This document shows, piece by piece, positions 27,990 to 36,434 of a DNA stretch of 64,000 nt (position 1 is the stretch's first letter; each line of letters begins with the position of its first letter). This DNA comes from Allobosea lathyri (GTDB lineage Bacteria; Pseudomonadota; Alphaproteobacteria; Rhizobiales; Beijerinckiaceae). The DNA lies in assembly GCF_900108245.1 (NCBI RefSeq), contig NZ_FNUY01000003.1, forward strand, positions 310,001 to 374,000, read 5' to 3'. The notes beneath the pieces were generated by a model. It was not told the DNA's origin, did not search any database, and saw only the letters and a program-made list of their open reading frames with translations. Position numbers and translations under genes: made by a program.

Positions 27990-28361
27990 TTGCCTTCCCA
28001 GATTGCAAAACCAGTTGTTCTGATCGTCGATGACGAGCCCATTCTCCGAATGCACGCAGCCATGATCGCCGATGATGCGGGCCTGTCCGCCGTGGAAGCG
28101 GAGACCGCCGATGAAGCGATCAGCATCCTCGAGACGCGCAGCGACATCCGTCTCGTCTTCACCGACATAGAGATGCCGGGGTCCATGAACGGCTTGAAAC
28201 TGGCCGATTTCGTGCGCGACAGCTGGCCGGACATTAGCTTGATCGTGGCGTCAGGGCGTGTCCGCGTGGCCGAGGACAGTCTTCCTACTGGAGCGCGATT
28301 CTTCAGCAAGCCTTATCCCGAACGCGAGCTGGTTCAGACTATGCAGCGGATGGCTGCTTGA
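27990..28361 (+). CDS. Single-domain response regulator
   Basis: This is a CheY-like receiver of 123 residues with no output domain. Acidic pocket Asp14/Asp15 (VLIVDDEP), phospho-acceptor Asp59 (VFTDIEMPG), Ser88 and Lys107 (FFSKPYPE) are present. It starts with TTG, supported by GAGGAG seven bases upstream; no ATG in this frame fits. The upstream GGAAC-N16-CGTT promoter suggests induction in the general stress response. Its partner kinase is not in the window. Confidence 0.88.
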   Translation: MPSQIAKPVVLIVDDEPILRMHAAMIADDAGLSAVEAETADEAISILETRSDIRLVFTDIEMPGSMNGLKLADFVRDSWPDISLIVASGRVRVAEDSLPTGARFFSKPYPERELVQTMQRMAA

Positions 28362-28510
28362 ATGCCAGGGCGCCGTGGTCGAATCCCATGCCCGTCGTCC
28401 GGCAGATGACGTCGAGGATCGAGGGAACGGCCGCGATGGCCGAGACCGCGTCAATATCTTTCTGGAAATCGTGCACTCTGGGATCCGTAGTCGAAAATCT
28501 TGTCAGGTGA

Positions 28511-28717
28511 TCATCGGTCCTGAATCGCGGCGATCTGCCTGACGATCGATTGGACCTTGCGATCTGCCGTCAAGAACTCTTTCGAGTCGACGGCCTCCTG
28601 CCGACCATTGCAGGGAGCCGGCCCAAATGCACTATCGACGTCGGCGACGGCCAATCGCAGGTCGATATAGAGCTTGCGCAAGGCGGCGGCGAGTACGGGG
28701 TCGAGTTTCGACTTCAT
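28511..28717 (-). CDS. Small hypothetical protein
   Basis: This is a 68-residue open frame (MKSKLDPVLAAALRKLYIDLRLAVADVDSAF...) with helical, amphipathic character and no recognised family. It lies between the response regulator and motE. The ribosome-binding site is weak, so it may not be a real gene. Confidence 0.3.
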   Translation of the reverse strand: MKSKLDPVLAAALRKLYIDLRLAVADVDSAFGPAPCNGRQEAVDSKEFLTADRKVQSIVRQIAAIQDR

Positions 28718-28814
28718 CGCTCAACCATGCACTTCGGTCACAGACGCGCGCTATGTCTTTCGACATGTCAAAGTCGCCGCTCTCGCAGCGCTATGGTCGC
28801 AGGCCTTCTGCCAG

Positions 28815-29663
28815 TCAACGACGAGGAGGCGGCGCGATCGAGGGCAACTCGTTACCCGGAAGCGGCGCCATATCGGCCGCGACGCGCTCGACACCCAGAC
28901 CGCGCGACGGGGCGGCCAGTGCGACGGTGAGCTTCTCGGCCCGCTCGGGAGCCATGGCCGCCAGCACCTCGGACATCTTGCGCGGGTTCATCTGCTGCAC
29001 GACCGGTACGAGGACGTCGAGGCCAAGACGGTCGAAGACGCGCGCGGCGTCCTTGGGCTTCATCGCCTCATACATGATGACGAGGTTCTTGATCGCCTTG
29101 GTTTCCTCCACGGCGGGCTTGCCGGACGGGCCGCCGACCTTCTCCTCCAGCACCTTCAGATCGCCAACGCGGCCGTCGAGTTTCTTTTCGGCGGTGTCGA
29201 GCAGGCGCTCGCGCATTTCGAGTTCGCGCATCCGACCTTCGATTTCTTCGCGGCGCTCGCCGAGGCGTTCCAGCAGCGCGCGTTCGGATGGCGAGACGGC
29301 TTGGGCCGTGCCGTTGGCGATGGCAGCCTTGTTCATCGGGTTGGCGGCGCGGGCGGCTTCGGCCTTGGCTTCGGACTTGGCTTCGGCCTCGGCCTTCTCC
29401 TCCTTCTTGGGGGCGGGCTTGTCGACCGAACCGGTCGTCTCCGGATCGTAATAGACCGTGTCGGGGGCATGGGCCCGCGCGATGACCTTGGCCAGTCCCC
29501 AGACCTTGGGCTCCGGCTTCGCAGTCTCCTGCGCGGCAAAGGCCGGCGCGCTGGCCGGCACCTTTCCGGGAAAGGGCTCCGCCGTCCAGGCAAGCAGCTT
29601 CAGCGCCAGGAGACCCATGGCGCCGAGGATGACTGCAGGAAGAAGGCGAGGCCTTTCGATCAC
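28815..29663 (-). CDS. motE: MotE-like periplasmic flagellar protein
   Basis: MotE of Sinorhizobium meliloti is a periplasmic chaperone of the motility protein MotC. The 282-residue protein has one N-terminal membrane helix and a Lys/Glu/Ala-rich linker. A coiled coil follows (ERLGERREEIEGRMRELEMRERLLDTAEKKLD). It ends with an MgtE-N-type domain (AIKNLVIMYEAMKPKDAARVFDRLGLDVLVPVVQQMNPRKMSEVLAAM). It overlaps the DUF6468-type gene by ATGA and follows fliM in the same operon. Confidence 0.8.
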   Translation of the reverse strand: MIERPRLLPAVILGAMGLLALKLLAWTAEPFPGKVPASAPAFAAQETAKPEPKVWGLAKVIARAHAPDTVYYDPETTGSVDKPAPKKEEKAEAEAKSEAKAEAARAANPMNKAAIANGTAQAVSPSERALLERLGERREEIEGRMRELEMRERLLDTAEKKLDGRVGDLKVLEEKVGGPSGKPAVEETKAIKNLVIMYEAMKPKDAARVFDRLGLDVLVPVVQQMNPRKMSEVLAAMAPERAEKLTVALAAPSRGLGVERVAADMAPLPGNELPSIAPPPRR

Positions 29664-30112
29664 GCTGCCTGTTCCTCCAGGCGGCGTGCGGCGCGGGCGC
29701 GAATCGCCGCAGCCGATTGCGCGGCGTTGGCCATGCGCGAAATCGGAGCGGGTTCAGGCGCCGGCTCTGCCGCCGGCTTGGGGGCGACCAGGGTGGCTGC
29801 GCTGACGATCTGGCCGATGCGGTCCATCACGATCTGCCCGGCTTCGACCTGAGCTGCAAGGTCGGCGGCATAGCGCTCGGCCGTGCGCAGGCGTTCCGCC
29901 AGAGTGCGGTCGCAATCGCCCAGCGTCAGCTTCAGTCCGGCGATGGCGCGCTCGGCGGTGTCTGTGGCGGAGACCAGCGCTCCGACGGTCTGGCGCATCC
30001 CGGCCTCGTCCATCTTCATCCGCTCGATGCGGCGGGTGAGGATGTAGCAGGTGATGATGGTGGCGACGAGGAGGCTGGCAACCAGCACATCGGCGATGAG
30101 AGTGATCGTCAT
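29660..30112 (-). CDS. DUF6468-type single-pass membrane protein
   Basis: The 150-residue protein has one N-terminal membrane helix (LIADVLVASLLVATIITCYIL). It is followed by a helical cytoplasmic or periplasmic region (VGALVSATDTAERAIAGLKLTLGD...RTAERYAADLAAQVEAGQIVMDRIGQIV) and an Ala/Pro-rich tail. Proteins of this kind occur between fliM and motE in many alphaproteobacteria, and their function is unknown. Its stop overlaps the motE start. Confidence 0.75.
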   Translation of the reverse strand: MTITLIADVLVASLLVATIITCYILTRRIERMKMDEAGMRQTVGALVSATDTAERAIAGLKLTLGDCDRTLAERLRTAERYAADLAAQVEAGQIVMDRIGQIVSAATLVAPKPAAEPAPEPAPISRMANAAQSAAAIRARAARRLEEQAA

Positions 30113-30129
30113 GGCGAGGGCCTTACGTG

Positions 30130-31266
30130 TCAGTTGGGACTGCCGAGATGGCTGGTGGCGCTGTCGAAGGCGGCGATCGTGGTCTTGGACCGGCGCAAGG
30201 GGCTGACGACCTGGACGGCAATCTTGTCGTCGACACGCCCGATCCGGCCCTCGCTGACGATGAAGTCGCCGCAGCGCAGCGAGACGACCGAGTCCGGCCG
30301 TGCATCGAACATCAGCGTGTCGCCGATCTCAAGCTTCATCACCCGCTTCAGGGGCATGCGGGTTTCGTGAAGCACACAGGTCACGTCGACATCGGTCTGC
30401 CAGACTTCGGTCGCGAGGTGGTTCTCCCAGATCGGATCGCGGCCGAGCTTCTCACCCATGAAGCTTTCGAGCAGCAATTCACGGATCGGCTCGATGGTGG
30501 CGTAGGGGAGGAGGATGTGGAGCGAGCCGCCGCGCCCTTCCATGTCGAACTTCAGCTCGACGCGGATCGCGGCATTGGCCGGGCGCGAGATCGAGACGAA
30601 ACGCGGGTTGGATTCGACGCGGTCGACCGTGAAGGTGACCGGGGACAGCGGCTTGAAGGCGGCTTCGGCGTCGCTCAGGATCAGCGCGATAACGCGCTTG
30701 AGCAGCCTGATCTCGATCGAGGTGAAGGGCCGCCCGTCGATGCGCGGGGCCGGCTGGCCGCGCTTGCCGCCGAACATCGTGTCGAGCACCGAATAGGTCA
30801 GCGCGGATTCGATGGTGACGAGGCCGAAATTGTCCCATTCCTCGGCCTTGAACACCGAGAGCATGGCCGGCAGCGAAATCGAGTTGATGTAGTCGCCGAA
30901 GCGGACCGAGCGGATGCTTTCGAGCGTGACCTCGACATTATCAGTGAAGAAGTTGCGCAGGCTGGTGGAAAGCAGCCTGACCATGCGCTCGAAGATGATT
31001 TCGAGCATCGGCAGGCGCTCATAGGCGACCGAGCCGGAATCGACGATGGCCTGGATGCCGTTGCGGCCGTCCTTCTCGTCGCCGCTGGAGAAACCGAGCA
31101 TCGTGTCGATTTCGTCTTGCGACATCAGGCGGTCGGTGCCGCTTTCCTGCTCGTCGACGTCATCGACCATGTCGGACATGGTCGCCCATTCGGCGGCCAT
31201 GCCCTCGGGGCTCAGCGGCTCGTCCTTGGGTGTCGTGTCCATGTTGTCGCGGTCGGTGTTGCTCAT
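30130..31266 (-). CDS. fliM: Flagellar motor switch protein FliM
   Basis: FliM is the C-ring protein that receives CheY-P. The 378-residue protein has an N-terminal LMSQDEIDTMLGF segment (the CheY-binding peptide), the central FliM domain (VRLLSTSLRNFFTDNVEVTLESIRSVRFGDYINSISLPAML) and a C-terminal SpoA domain (LPLKRVMKLEIGDTLMF... CGDFIVSEGRIGRVDDKIAVQV; the first residues are RM). It lies downstream of fliL and upstream of the DUF6468-type gene. Confidence 0.97.
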   Translation of the reverse strand: MSNTDRDNMDTTPKDEPLSPEGMAAEWATMSDMVDDVDEQESGTDRLMSQDEIDTMLGFSSGDEKDGRNGIQAIVDSGSVAYERLPMLEIIFERMVRLLSTSLRNFFTDNVEVTLESIRSVRFGDYINSISLPAMLSVFKAEEWDNFGLVTIESALTYSVLDTMFGGKRGQPAPRIDGRPFTSIEIRLLKRVIALILSDAEAAFKPLSPVTFTVDRVESNPRFVSISRPANAAIRVELKFDMEGRGGSLHILLPYATIEPIRELLLESFMGEKLGRDPIWENHLATEVWQTDVDVTCVLHETRMPLKRVMKLEIGDTLMFDARPDSVVSLRCGDFIVSEGRIGRVDDKIAVQVVSPLRRSKTTIAAFDSATSHLGSPN

Positions 31267-31365
31267 GCGCCTGTCGTCATTCTCGCCGGTTCTGGGCTAT
31301 TTCTCTGTCGATGCATGCTCTTCGCCTGGACCGGAGCCCGTCACGCGGAGGATGCGCCGATGGGC

Positions 31366-31872
31366 TCACTGCACCAGCAACTCCTTGAACAGCACCGCGT
31401 CGACCTTGGCCGGATGGACGGTGACGTTGACGCGGCGCAGCAGCTCTTCCTTCAAGCGGTACATGCCTGCCGAGCCTTCGAGGTCGGAAGGGCGCAGCTC
31501 GCGCATGAAGACCTGGAAGGCATCCTCGACGCGCGGCAGCAGCGGCTTGATCTCGTCGGAGACCTTGGCGTCGGCGATCTCCAGCACGACCTTGATCTTG
31601 ATGATGGGCTGGCGGTCCTGCTGGCCGCCATTCGAGATGCCGATCATCATGTCCTTCATCTCGACGAAGGCTGCGGGCTTCTTGGCCGCCTTGGCCAATT
31701 CGGCCGCAGCGAGCTGTTCGGCCGAGGGTTTCTTCAGAAAGAACCAGCCGCCGCCGCCCAGCGCCAGGAGCGCCACGGCGCCGCCGATCATGATCAGCTT
31801 CTTCTTGCCGCCCTTTGGTGCGGCTTCGCCCGAGGCGCCCTCTTCGTCAGTCTTCGAGGTCTTCTTCGACAT
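31366..31872 (-). CDS. fliL: Flagellar basal body-associated protein FliL
   Basis: FliL is a single-pass membrane protein around the stator. The 168-residue protein has a basic, charged N-terminus, one membrane helix (KLIMIGGAVALLALGGGGWFFL) and the conserved C-terminal FliL domain (PIIKIKVVLEIADAKVSDEIKPLLPRVEDAFQVFMREL...RLKEELLRRVN). The start was placed at MSKKTSKTDE because upstream in-frame residues do not fit the family. It is the first gene of fliL-fliM-DUF6468-motE. Confidence 0.93.
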   Translation of the reverse strand: MSKKTSKTDEEGASGEAAPKGGKKKLIMIGGAVALLALGGGGWFFLKKPSAEQLAAAELAKAAKKPAAFVEMKDMMIGISNGGQQDRQPIIKIKVVLEIADAKVSDEIKPLLPRVEDAFQVFMRELRPSDLEGSAGMYRLKEELLRRVNVTVHPAKVDAVLFKELLVQ

Positions 31873-31944
31873 CGCCAGCGCGCCTTGGTCCGGGGCGGGC
31901 CGCATGCATGCGCAGCCCCTCTGCAACACCCTGATCAATCACGG

Positions 31945-31959
31945 TTAACGCCTCGTTAA
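31945..31959. promoter_or_regulatory. CtrA box between fliL and flgF
   Basis: TTAA, seven bases, TTAA is an exact CtrA consensus match, 73 bp upstream of fliL and 204 bp upstream of flgF. Because of its distance it most likely serves the fliL operon. Confidence 0.75.
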
Positions 31960-32077
31960 GGACGGCATTTTTTGCCGGGTCATTCTTGCCCTGGTGTCGC
32001 CATCTGCCGAGGAGGAGCTGTGTCGCACCGTTATGGTTACTGCAATGATTACAGAGCCTTGGCGAGATTAACCATGC

Positions 32078-32092
32078 TGGCACGGCGCTTGC
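32078..32092 (+). promoter_or_regulatory. Sigma-54 promoter of flgF
   Basis: TGGCAC, five bases, TTGC is an exact -24/-12 sigma-54 promoter, 71 bp upstream of the flgF start codon. In Caulobacter the flgF rod-hook operon is likewise sigma-54 dependent. An activator such as FlbD with FliX would be needed (inference). Confidence 0.85.
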
Positions 32093-32162
32093 GGCGTTGT
32101 CTCTGCGGTGGCTGCGCTGGGGAGCGTCGAAGCGGCCGCGGGATTGATCGGGAGACCTAGCC

Positions 32163-32906
32163 GTGGAGAACGCGCTTCTCGTCGGCCTGTCGCGTCAGAT
32201 GGCTCTGGCGCGCGAGCTGGATGTCATCGCCAACAACATGGCGAATGTCGCCACCAATGGCTTCAAGGCGCGTAGCGCGCGCTTCAATGAATTCGTCATG
32301 CCGGTCGCCAGCGGCGAGGCCTTCAAGCCGGCCGACCGGCCGATGTCCTATGTCATCGACAAGGGCACGCCGATCGATCTCTCACAAGGCGCCGTCGAAA
32401 TGACCGGCAACCCGCTCGATGTAGCGCTGCGCGGCGACAACTACCTGGTGGTGCAGACGGCCAATGGCGAGCGCTACACCCGCGCCGGCTCGCTCACCAT
32501 CAACCAGCAGGGCCAGCTCGTGACGCAGGCCGGGCAGCGGGTTCTCGGCGAGGCCGGCCCCATCCAGTTCGGAGCCAGCGAATTCGACGCCCGCGTCGCT
32601 GCCGACGGCACGATCTCGACCGATCAGGGCGCCCGCGGCAAGCTCCGCCAGGTGCGCTTCGCCAACCCCGCCGCGCTGGTCAGCGACGGCGACAACCTGT
32701 TTTCATCGACCACCGCGCCGCAGCCTGCCGGCCCGCAGGCGCGGCTGGAGCCCGGTTCAGTCGAACGCTCGAACGTCAGGGCGGTGGTCGAGATGACCCG
32801 CCTGATGGAGGTCCAGCGCGCCTATCAGAGCATGGCGAACATGATGTCGAAATCCGACGAGCTGCGCAGCAAGGCGATCTCTCGCCTGGCTGACCAGCAG
32901 GCCTAA
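32163..32906 (+). CDS. flgF: Flagellar basal-body rod protein FlgF
   Basis: This is a proximal rod protein of 247 residues, GTG start. It has the rod motif ALLVGLSRQMALARELDVIANNMANVATNGFKA and the C-terminal TRLMEVQRAYQSMANMMSKSDELRSKAI typical of the family. It is the first of flgF-flgG-flgA-flgH and lies downstream of the sigma-54 promoter. Confidence 0.96.
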   Translation: MENALLVGLSRQMALARELDVIANNMANVATNGFKARSARFNEFVMPVASGEAFKPADRPMSYVIDKGTPIDLSQGAVEMTGNPLDVALRGDNYLVVQTANGERYTRAGSLTINQQGQLVTQAGQRVLGEAGPIQFGASEFDARVAADGTISTDQGARGKLRQVRFANPAALVSDGDNLFSSTTAPQPAGPQARLEPGSVERSNVRAVVEMTRLMEVQRAYQSMANMMSKSDELRSKAISRLADQQA

Positions 32907-32926
32907 CCCGGAAAGGAGCCAGTCCA

Positions 32927-33718
32927 ATGCGCGCCATGCAGACAGCCGCCACCGGCATGATGGCCCAGGAGATGAACGTTCAGGTCATCTCCAACAACAT
33001 CGCCAACGTTCGCACCACTGGCTACAAGCGCCAGCGCGTGCACTTCCAGGATCTTCTCTACGAGAACTTCCGCCGCGCCGGCTCGGCCACCTCCGACCAG
33101 AACACGCAGGTTCCCGCCGGCACCTTCATCGGGTCGGGCGTCAAGACGGTCTCGACCGGCCGCGTCATGACGCAGGGCAACATCACGCCGACCGAAAAGC
33201 CCTACGATCTCGCCATCCGCGGCGAAGGCTTCTTCAAGGTCCGCATGCCCGATGGGCGCACGACCTATTCGCGCGACGGTTCGTTCGATCTCGACTCGCA
33301 AGGGCAACTCGTCACCCGCGACGGCTATCAGGTCGAGCCGGGCATCACGGTCCCCAACAATGCCACCAGCGTCAGCGTCAACGCCCAGGGCACGGTCGAG
33401 GCTATGCTGCCGGGGCAGACGGCACCGCAGCAGCTCGGGCAGATCCAGCTCTCGCGCTTCGTCAACAAGGTCGGTCTGGAATCGATCGGCGACAACCTGT
33501 TCATCGAGACGGCGGCTTCCGGCCAGGCGATCGACGGTGTCGGCGGCGGCGAAGGCTTCGGCACGCTCCAGCAGAACTATCTCGAAGAAGGCAACGTCCA
33601 GGCCGTCACGGAGCTGACATCGCTGATCGCGGCGCAGCGCGCCTATGAAATGAACTCCAAGGTCATCACCGCCGCCGACCAGATGATGTCGGCGACGACC
33701 CAGATGTTCCGCGGTTAG
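32927..33718 (+). CDS. flgG: Flagellar distal rod protein FlgG
   Basis: FlgG forms the distal rod. At 263 residues it is the usual length. It begins MRAMQTAATGMMAQEMNVQVISNNIANVRTTGYKRQRVHFQDLLYE, and ends VQAVTELTSLIAAQRAYEMNSKVITAADQMMSATTQMFRG. It follows flgF after 20 bp, with a GGAG ribosome-binding site in between. Confidence 0.98.
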   Translation: MRAMQTAATGMMAQEMNVQVISNNIANVRTTGYKRQRVHFQDLLYENFRRAGSATSDQNTQVPAGTFIGSGVKTVSTGRVMTQGNITPTEKPYDLAIRGEGFFKVRMPDGRTTYSRDGSFDLDSQGQLVTRDGYQVEPGITVPNNATSVSVNAQGTVEAMLPGQTAPQQLGQIQLSRFVNKVGLESIGDNLFIETAASGQAIDGVGGGEGFGTLQQNYLEEGNVQAVTELTSLIAAQRAYEMNSKVITAADQMMSATTQMFRG

Positions 33719-33733
33719 GGCGGGTAGCGCATC

Positions 33734-34786
33734 ATGATCCGCTCATTCCTTCCCCTTGCCGCGCTGCTCGCCTCGACAGCGGCGTTCGCCGCCCCGCCGC
33801 ATGCCAGCGAGAGGCCAATGTCGGTCGCGGCTCTTTCGGGCGCCCAGGCTCCCGCAGCACAGGCCGTGCGCAAGCTGCAATTGCGGCCCGAGCTCAACCT
33901 GGCCCGCGATCTCATCACATTCGGCGACCTGATCGCCGGGCTCGGTACCGAAGCCGCTGCGATCCCGGCCTTCCGGGCTCCCGCGCTCGGCGAGACCGGA
34001 ACCATCCAGGTCGCCCGGATCGTCGAGGCGGCACAGGCCGCAGGCGTCGTCCGCGACGCCGGCGATATCGAGGGCCATGGTTTCGCGCAGGTGGTGGTGA
34101 CCCGCTTGGCGCGCCGCATCATGGCGTCGGATTTCGAGGCTGCCGTAAAGACGGGCCTTCAGGAGCGCTATGGCATCGACGCGCGCATGTTCGCGCTCGC
34201 CATCGATGGCGGTGCGCCGGCGGTGGCGGTCGAGCCGGAACTGACCGGCGAGTTCGCGGTGCTGGATCTCACCTTCGATCCGCGCTCGCGGCGGCTGCAG
34301 GCACGGCTCGCAGTGCCCGGCAGCATGGCGATGCGGCTGAAGCCCGCGCGTATTTCGGGACAGCTGGTCGAGACGGTCGAGGTCGTGGTGCCCCGCCGGG
34401 CGATCGCGCGGGGCGAGACGCTCGGCAAGGGCGACGTCGTCACCGAACGCCGACCACGCGACGGGCAGGGGGCCGAGCTGATCAGCGACGTCCGTGGCGC
34501 GATCGACAAGGTCGCCCGCCGCTCGCTGATGGCCGGCATGCCCTTGCGCAGCGGCGACGTGCAGCGCGAGGAAATCGTGGCGAAGGGCGACCTCGTCACC
34601 ATCGTCTACGAGGCGCCCGGCCTGCTCATCAGCATGCGCGGCCGTGCCAGCGAGGCCGGCGCCATGGGCGATGTCGTCTCCGTCACCAACCCCCAATCCA
34701 AACGCGTGCTGCAAGGCACGGTCAGCGGTCCCGGACGGGTTTCCGTCCGCGCGACCTCGGCTGGCCGTGTCGCCAGCGCCCAGTAA
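33734..34786 (+). CDS. flgA: Flagella basal body P-ring formation protein FlgA
   Basis: FlgA is the periplasmic chaperone for P-ring assembly by FlgI. The 350-residue protein has a signal peptide (MIRSFLPLAALLASTAAFA). The C-terminal SAF/ChapFlgA region reads VVPRRAIARGETLGKGDV, VARRSLMAGMPLRSGDV and VTIVYEAPGLLISMRG, with the VSVTNPQSKRVLQGTV end. It lies between flgG and flgH. Confidence 0.94.
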   Translation: MIRSFLPLAALLASTAAFAAPPHASERPMSVAALSGAQAPAAQAVRKLQLRPELNLARDLITFGDLIAGLGTEAAAIPAFRAPALGETGTIQVARIVEAAQAAGVVRDAGDIEGHGFAQVVVTRLARRIMASDFEAAVKTGLQERYGIDARMFALAIDGGAPAVAVEPELTGEFAVLDLTFDPRSRRLQARLAVPGSMAMRLKPARISGQLVETVEVVVPRRAIARGETLGKGDVVTERRPRDGQGAELISDVRGAIDKVARRSLMAGMPLRSGDVQREEIVAKGDLVTIVYEAPGLLISMRGRASEAGAMGDVVSVTNPQSKRVLQGTVSGPGRVSVRATSAGRVASAQ

Positions 34787-34805
34787 CCAGTTGCGGAAGC
34801 GGATC

Positions 34806-35558
34806 ATGACCACGCAAAGCATCGTCAAACTCTCCGGCGTCATCGCTCTCGGCGTCGCGCTCAGCGCCTGCGGCGCGGCCGATCGCCTGGCCAATGTCGG
34901 GCAGGCGCCCGCCCTGTCGCCGATCGAAGACCCGACCGCGACCAAGGGCTACAAGCCCGTGCAGATGCCGATGCCGGCGATGGAGCATGCCTCCTTCGCG
35001 CCGAATTCGCTCTGGCGTACGGGTTCGCGCGCCTTCTTCAAGGACCAGCGCGCGCGCCTCGTGGGCGATCTCGTCACCGTCAAGGTCAAGGTCACTGACC
35101 GCGCCCAGCTCGACAATACGACCAAGCGCAGCCGCAAGAACGGTGAGGATTTCGGCGCGGAGAACGTCTTCGGCTTCGAGAACAAGGTCGACAAGTTCCT
35201 GCCCAACGGCGCCAAGTCGGGCTCGTTGCTGAAGCTCGATTCGGAAGGTTCGAGCGAGGGCTCCGGTTCGGTGCGACGGGCCGAGCAGCTTGCCACCAAT
35301 GTCGCGGCGGTGGTCACCCAGACGCTGCCGAACGGGAACCTCGTGATCGAGGGCAAGCAGGAAATCCGCGTCAATTTCGAGGTGCGCGAACTCATCGTCG
35401 CCGGCGTGATCAGGCCCGAGGATATCGAATCGGACAACACGATCGATTCGAGCAAGATCGCCCAGGCCCGCATCGCCTATGGCGGGCGCGGCCAGATCAC
35501 CGATGTCCAGCAGCCGCGCTACGGCCAGCAGGTGATGGACATCCTGCTGCCGTTCTGA
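34806..35558 (+). CDS. flgH: Flagellar L-ring protein FlgH
   Basis: FlgH is an outer-membrane lipoprotein that forms the L-ring. The 250-residue protein has a lipobox LSAC (19-22) after a hydrophobic N-terminus. The FlgH signatures SLWRTGSRAFFKDQRARLVGDLVTVKVKVTDRAQLDN and QTLPNGNLVIEGKQEIRVNFEVRELIVAGVIRPEDI are present. The ATG at 34806 was chosen because it begins the lipoprotein signal; upstream in-frame sequence overlaps flgA. It is the last gene of its operon, and a terminator follows. Confidence 0.97.
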   Translation: MTTQSIVKLSGVIALGVALSACGAADRLANVGQAPALSPIEDPTATKGYKPVQMPMPAMEHASFAPNSLWRTGSRAFFKDQRARLVGDLVTVKVKVTDRAQLDNTTKRSRKNGEDFGAENVFGFENKVDKFLPNGAKSGSLLKLDSEGSSEGSGSVRRAEQLATNVAAVVTQTLPNGNLVIEGKQEIRVNFEVRELIVAGVIRPEDIESDNTIDSSKIAQARIAYGGRGQITDVQQPRYGQQVMDILLPF

Positions 35559-35700
35559 CTGCTCCCGCTCTCAAAATTCCCGATCGAGGCGGAACGCTCC
35601 CCGCTCAACTCCGCGTCGATCGGTCAGGCGGTCTCTCCCGAGCCGCATCTCCCCGGCCACCTGCCACGCTCCCCAAGCTTTCACGGCTGGTGGCCAGGAA

Positions 35701-35727
35701 GCCCCGCGCCTCCCGCGCGGGGCTTTT
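35701..35727 (+). terminator. Rho-independent terminator of the flgF operon
   Basis: A perfect 9-bp GC stem (35701-35709 with 35715-35723) with a five-base loop is followed by TTTT. It lies about 140 bp after the flgH stop. Confidence 0.85.
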
Positions 35728-35767
35728 CCTATCAAGAGAGATTCTGCTCAAGAAGATTTGGCCAAAC

Positions 35768-35796
35768 AAAAAGGCCTCCCGCTTGTGCGGAAGGCC
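35768..35796 (-). terminator. Rho-independent terminator of dksA
   Basis: Read leftward, a 10-bp stem with one mismatch (35787-35796 with 35773-35782) around a four-base loop is followed by TTTTTG. It lies 30 bp after the dksA stop. Confidence 0.85.
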
Positions 35797-35826
35797 GTCT
35801 CATCCGGTGAAGGTTCAGGTGCTCGA

Positions 35827-36249
35827 TCAATCGTCGCGGAAAACGCGCTCGTTGCGCTCGTGGCGCTCCTGCGCTTCCAGCGACAGGGTCGCGATCGGGC
35901 GGGCTTCCAGGCGCTTCAGCGAGATCGGCTCGCCGGTCTCCTCGCAATAGCCATATGTGCCTTCATCGATGCGGGCGATCGCCGCTTCGATCTTGGCGAT
36001 CAGCTTGCGCTGGCGATCACGTGCCCGCAATTCGATCGCGCGGTCGGTCTCGGAAGAGGCGCGATCGGCGATATCGGGGTGGTTCTCGCTTTCGCTCTGC
36101 AGGGTGACCAGCGTCCCTCTGGCCTCCTTCAGAATCTCTTCCTTCCAGGCGAACAGCTTGCCGCGAAAATACTCGCGCTGCCGTTCGTTCATGAACGGCT
36201 CATCGTCGTTGGGTTTATAGTCGGCGTCGAGAATGATCTGCTTCGACAT
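35827..36249 (-). CDS. dksA: RNA polymerase-binding transcription factor DksA
   Basis: DksA binds the secondary channel of RNA polymerase and works with ppGpp in the stringent response. The 140-residue protein has the coiled-coil tip (RASSETDRAIELRARDRQRKLIAKIEAAIARIDEG). The C-terminal zinc-finger-like segment reads YGYCEETGEPISLKRLEARPIATLSLEAQERHE. Only one of the four zinc-ligand cysteines of E. coli DksA remains, as is usual in alphaproteobacteria. The ATG at 36249 (MSKQIILDADY) was chosen; the upstream in-frame sequence looks non-coding. A terminator follows. Confidence 0.94.
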   Translation of the reverse strand: MSKQIILDADYKPNDDEPFMNERQREYFRGKLFAWKEEILKEARGTLVTLQSESENHPDIADRASSETDRAIELRARDRQRKLIAKIEAAIARIDEGTYGYCEETGEPISLKRLEARPIATLSLEAQERHERNERVFRDD

Positions 36250-36434
36250 AGGCGCACTCTCTGAGTTGTCCGTCTTGCCGCGCCCACCGACTATGCCGTG
36301 GGAGGGAAGCCGATTTGGCGCCCTTATAGCGGGGGACATCTGCGGGAACAATCGGGTCGACGCCTGTCTTCAACCACTTCCGCGAATACGTGATGAAGCG
36401 GCGGGATCAGCCCGGAATCACGCCTGATTGCGCC

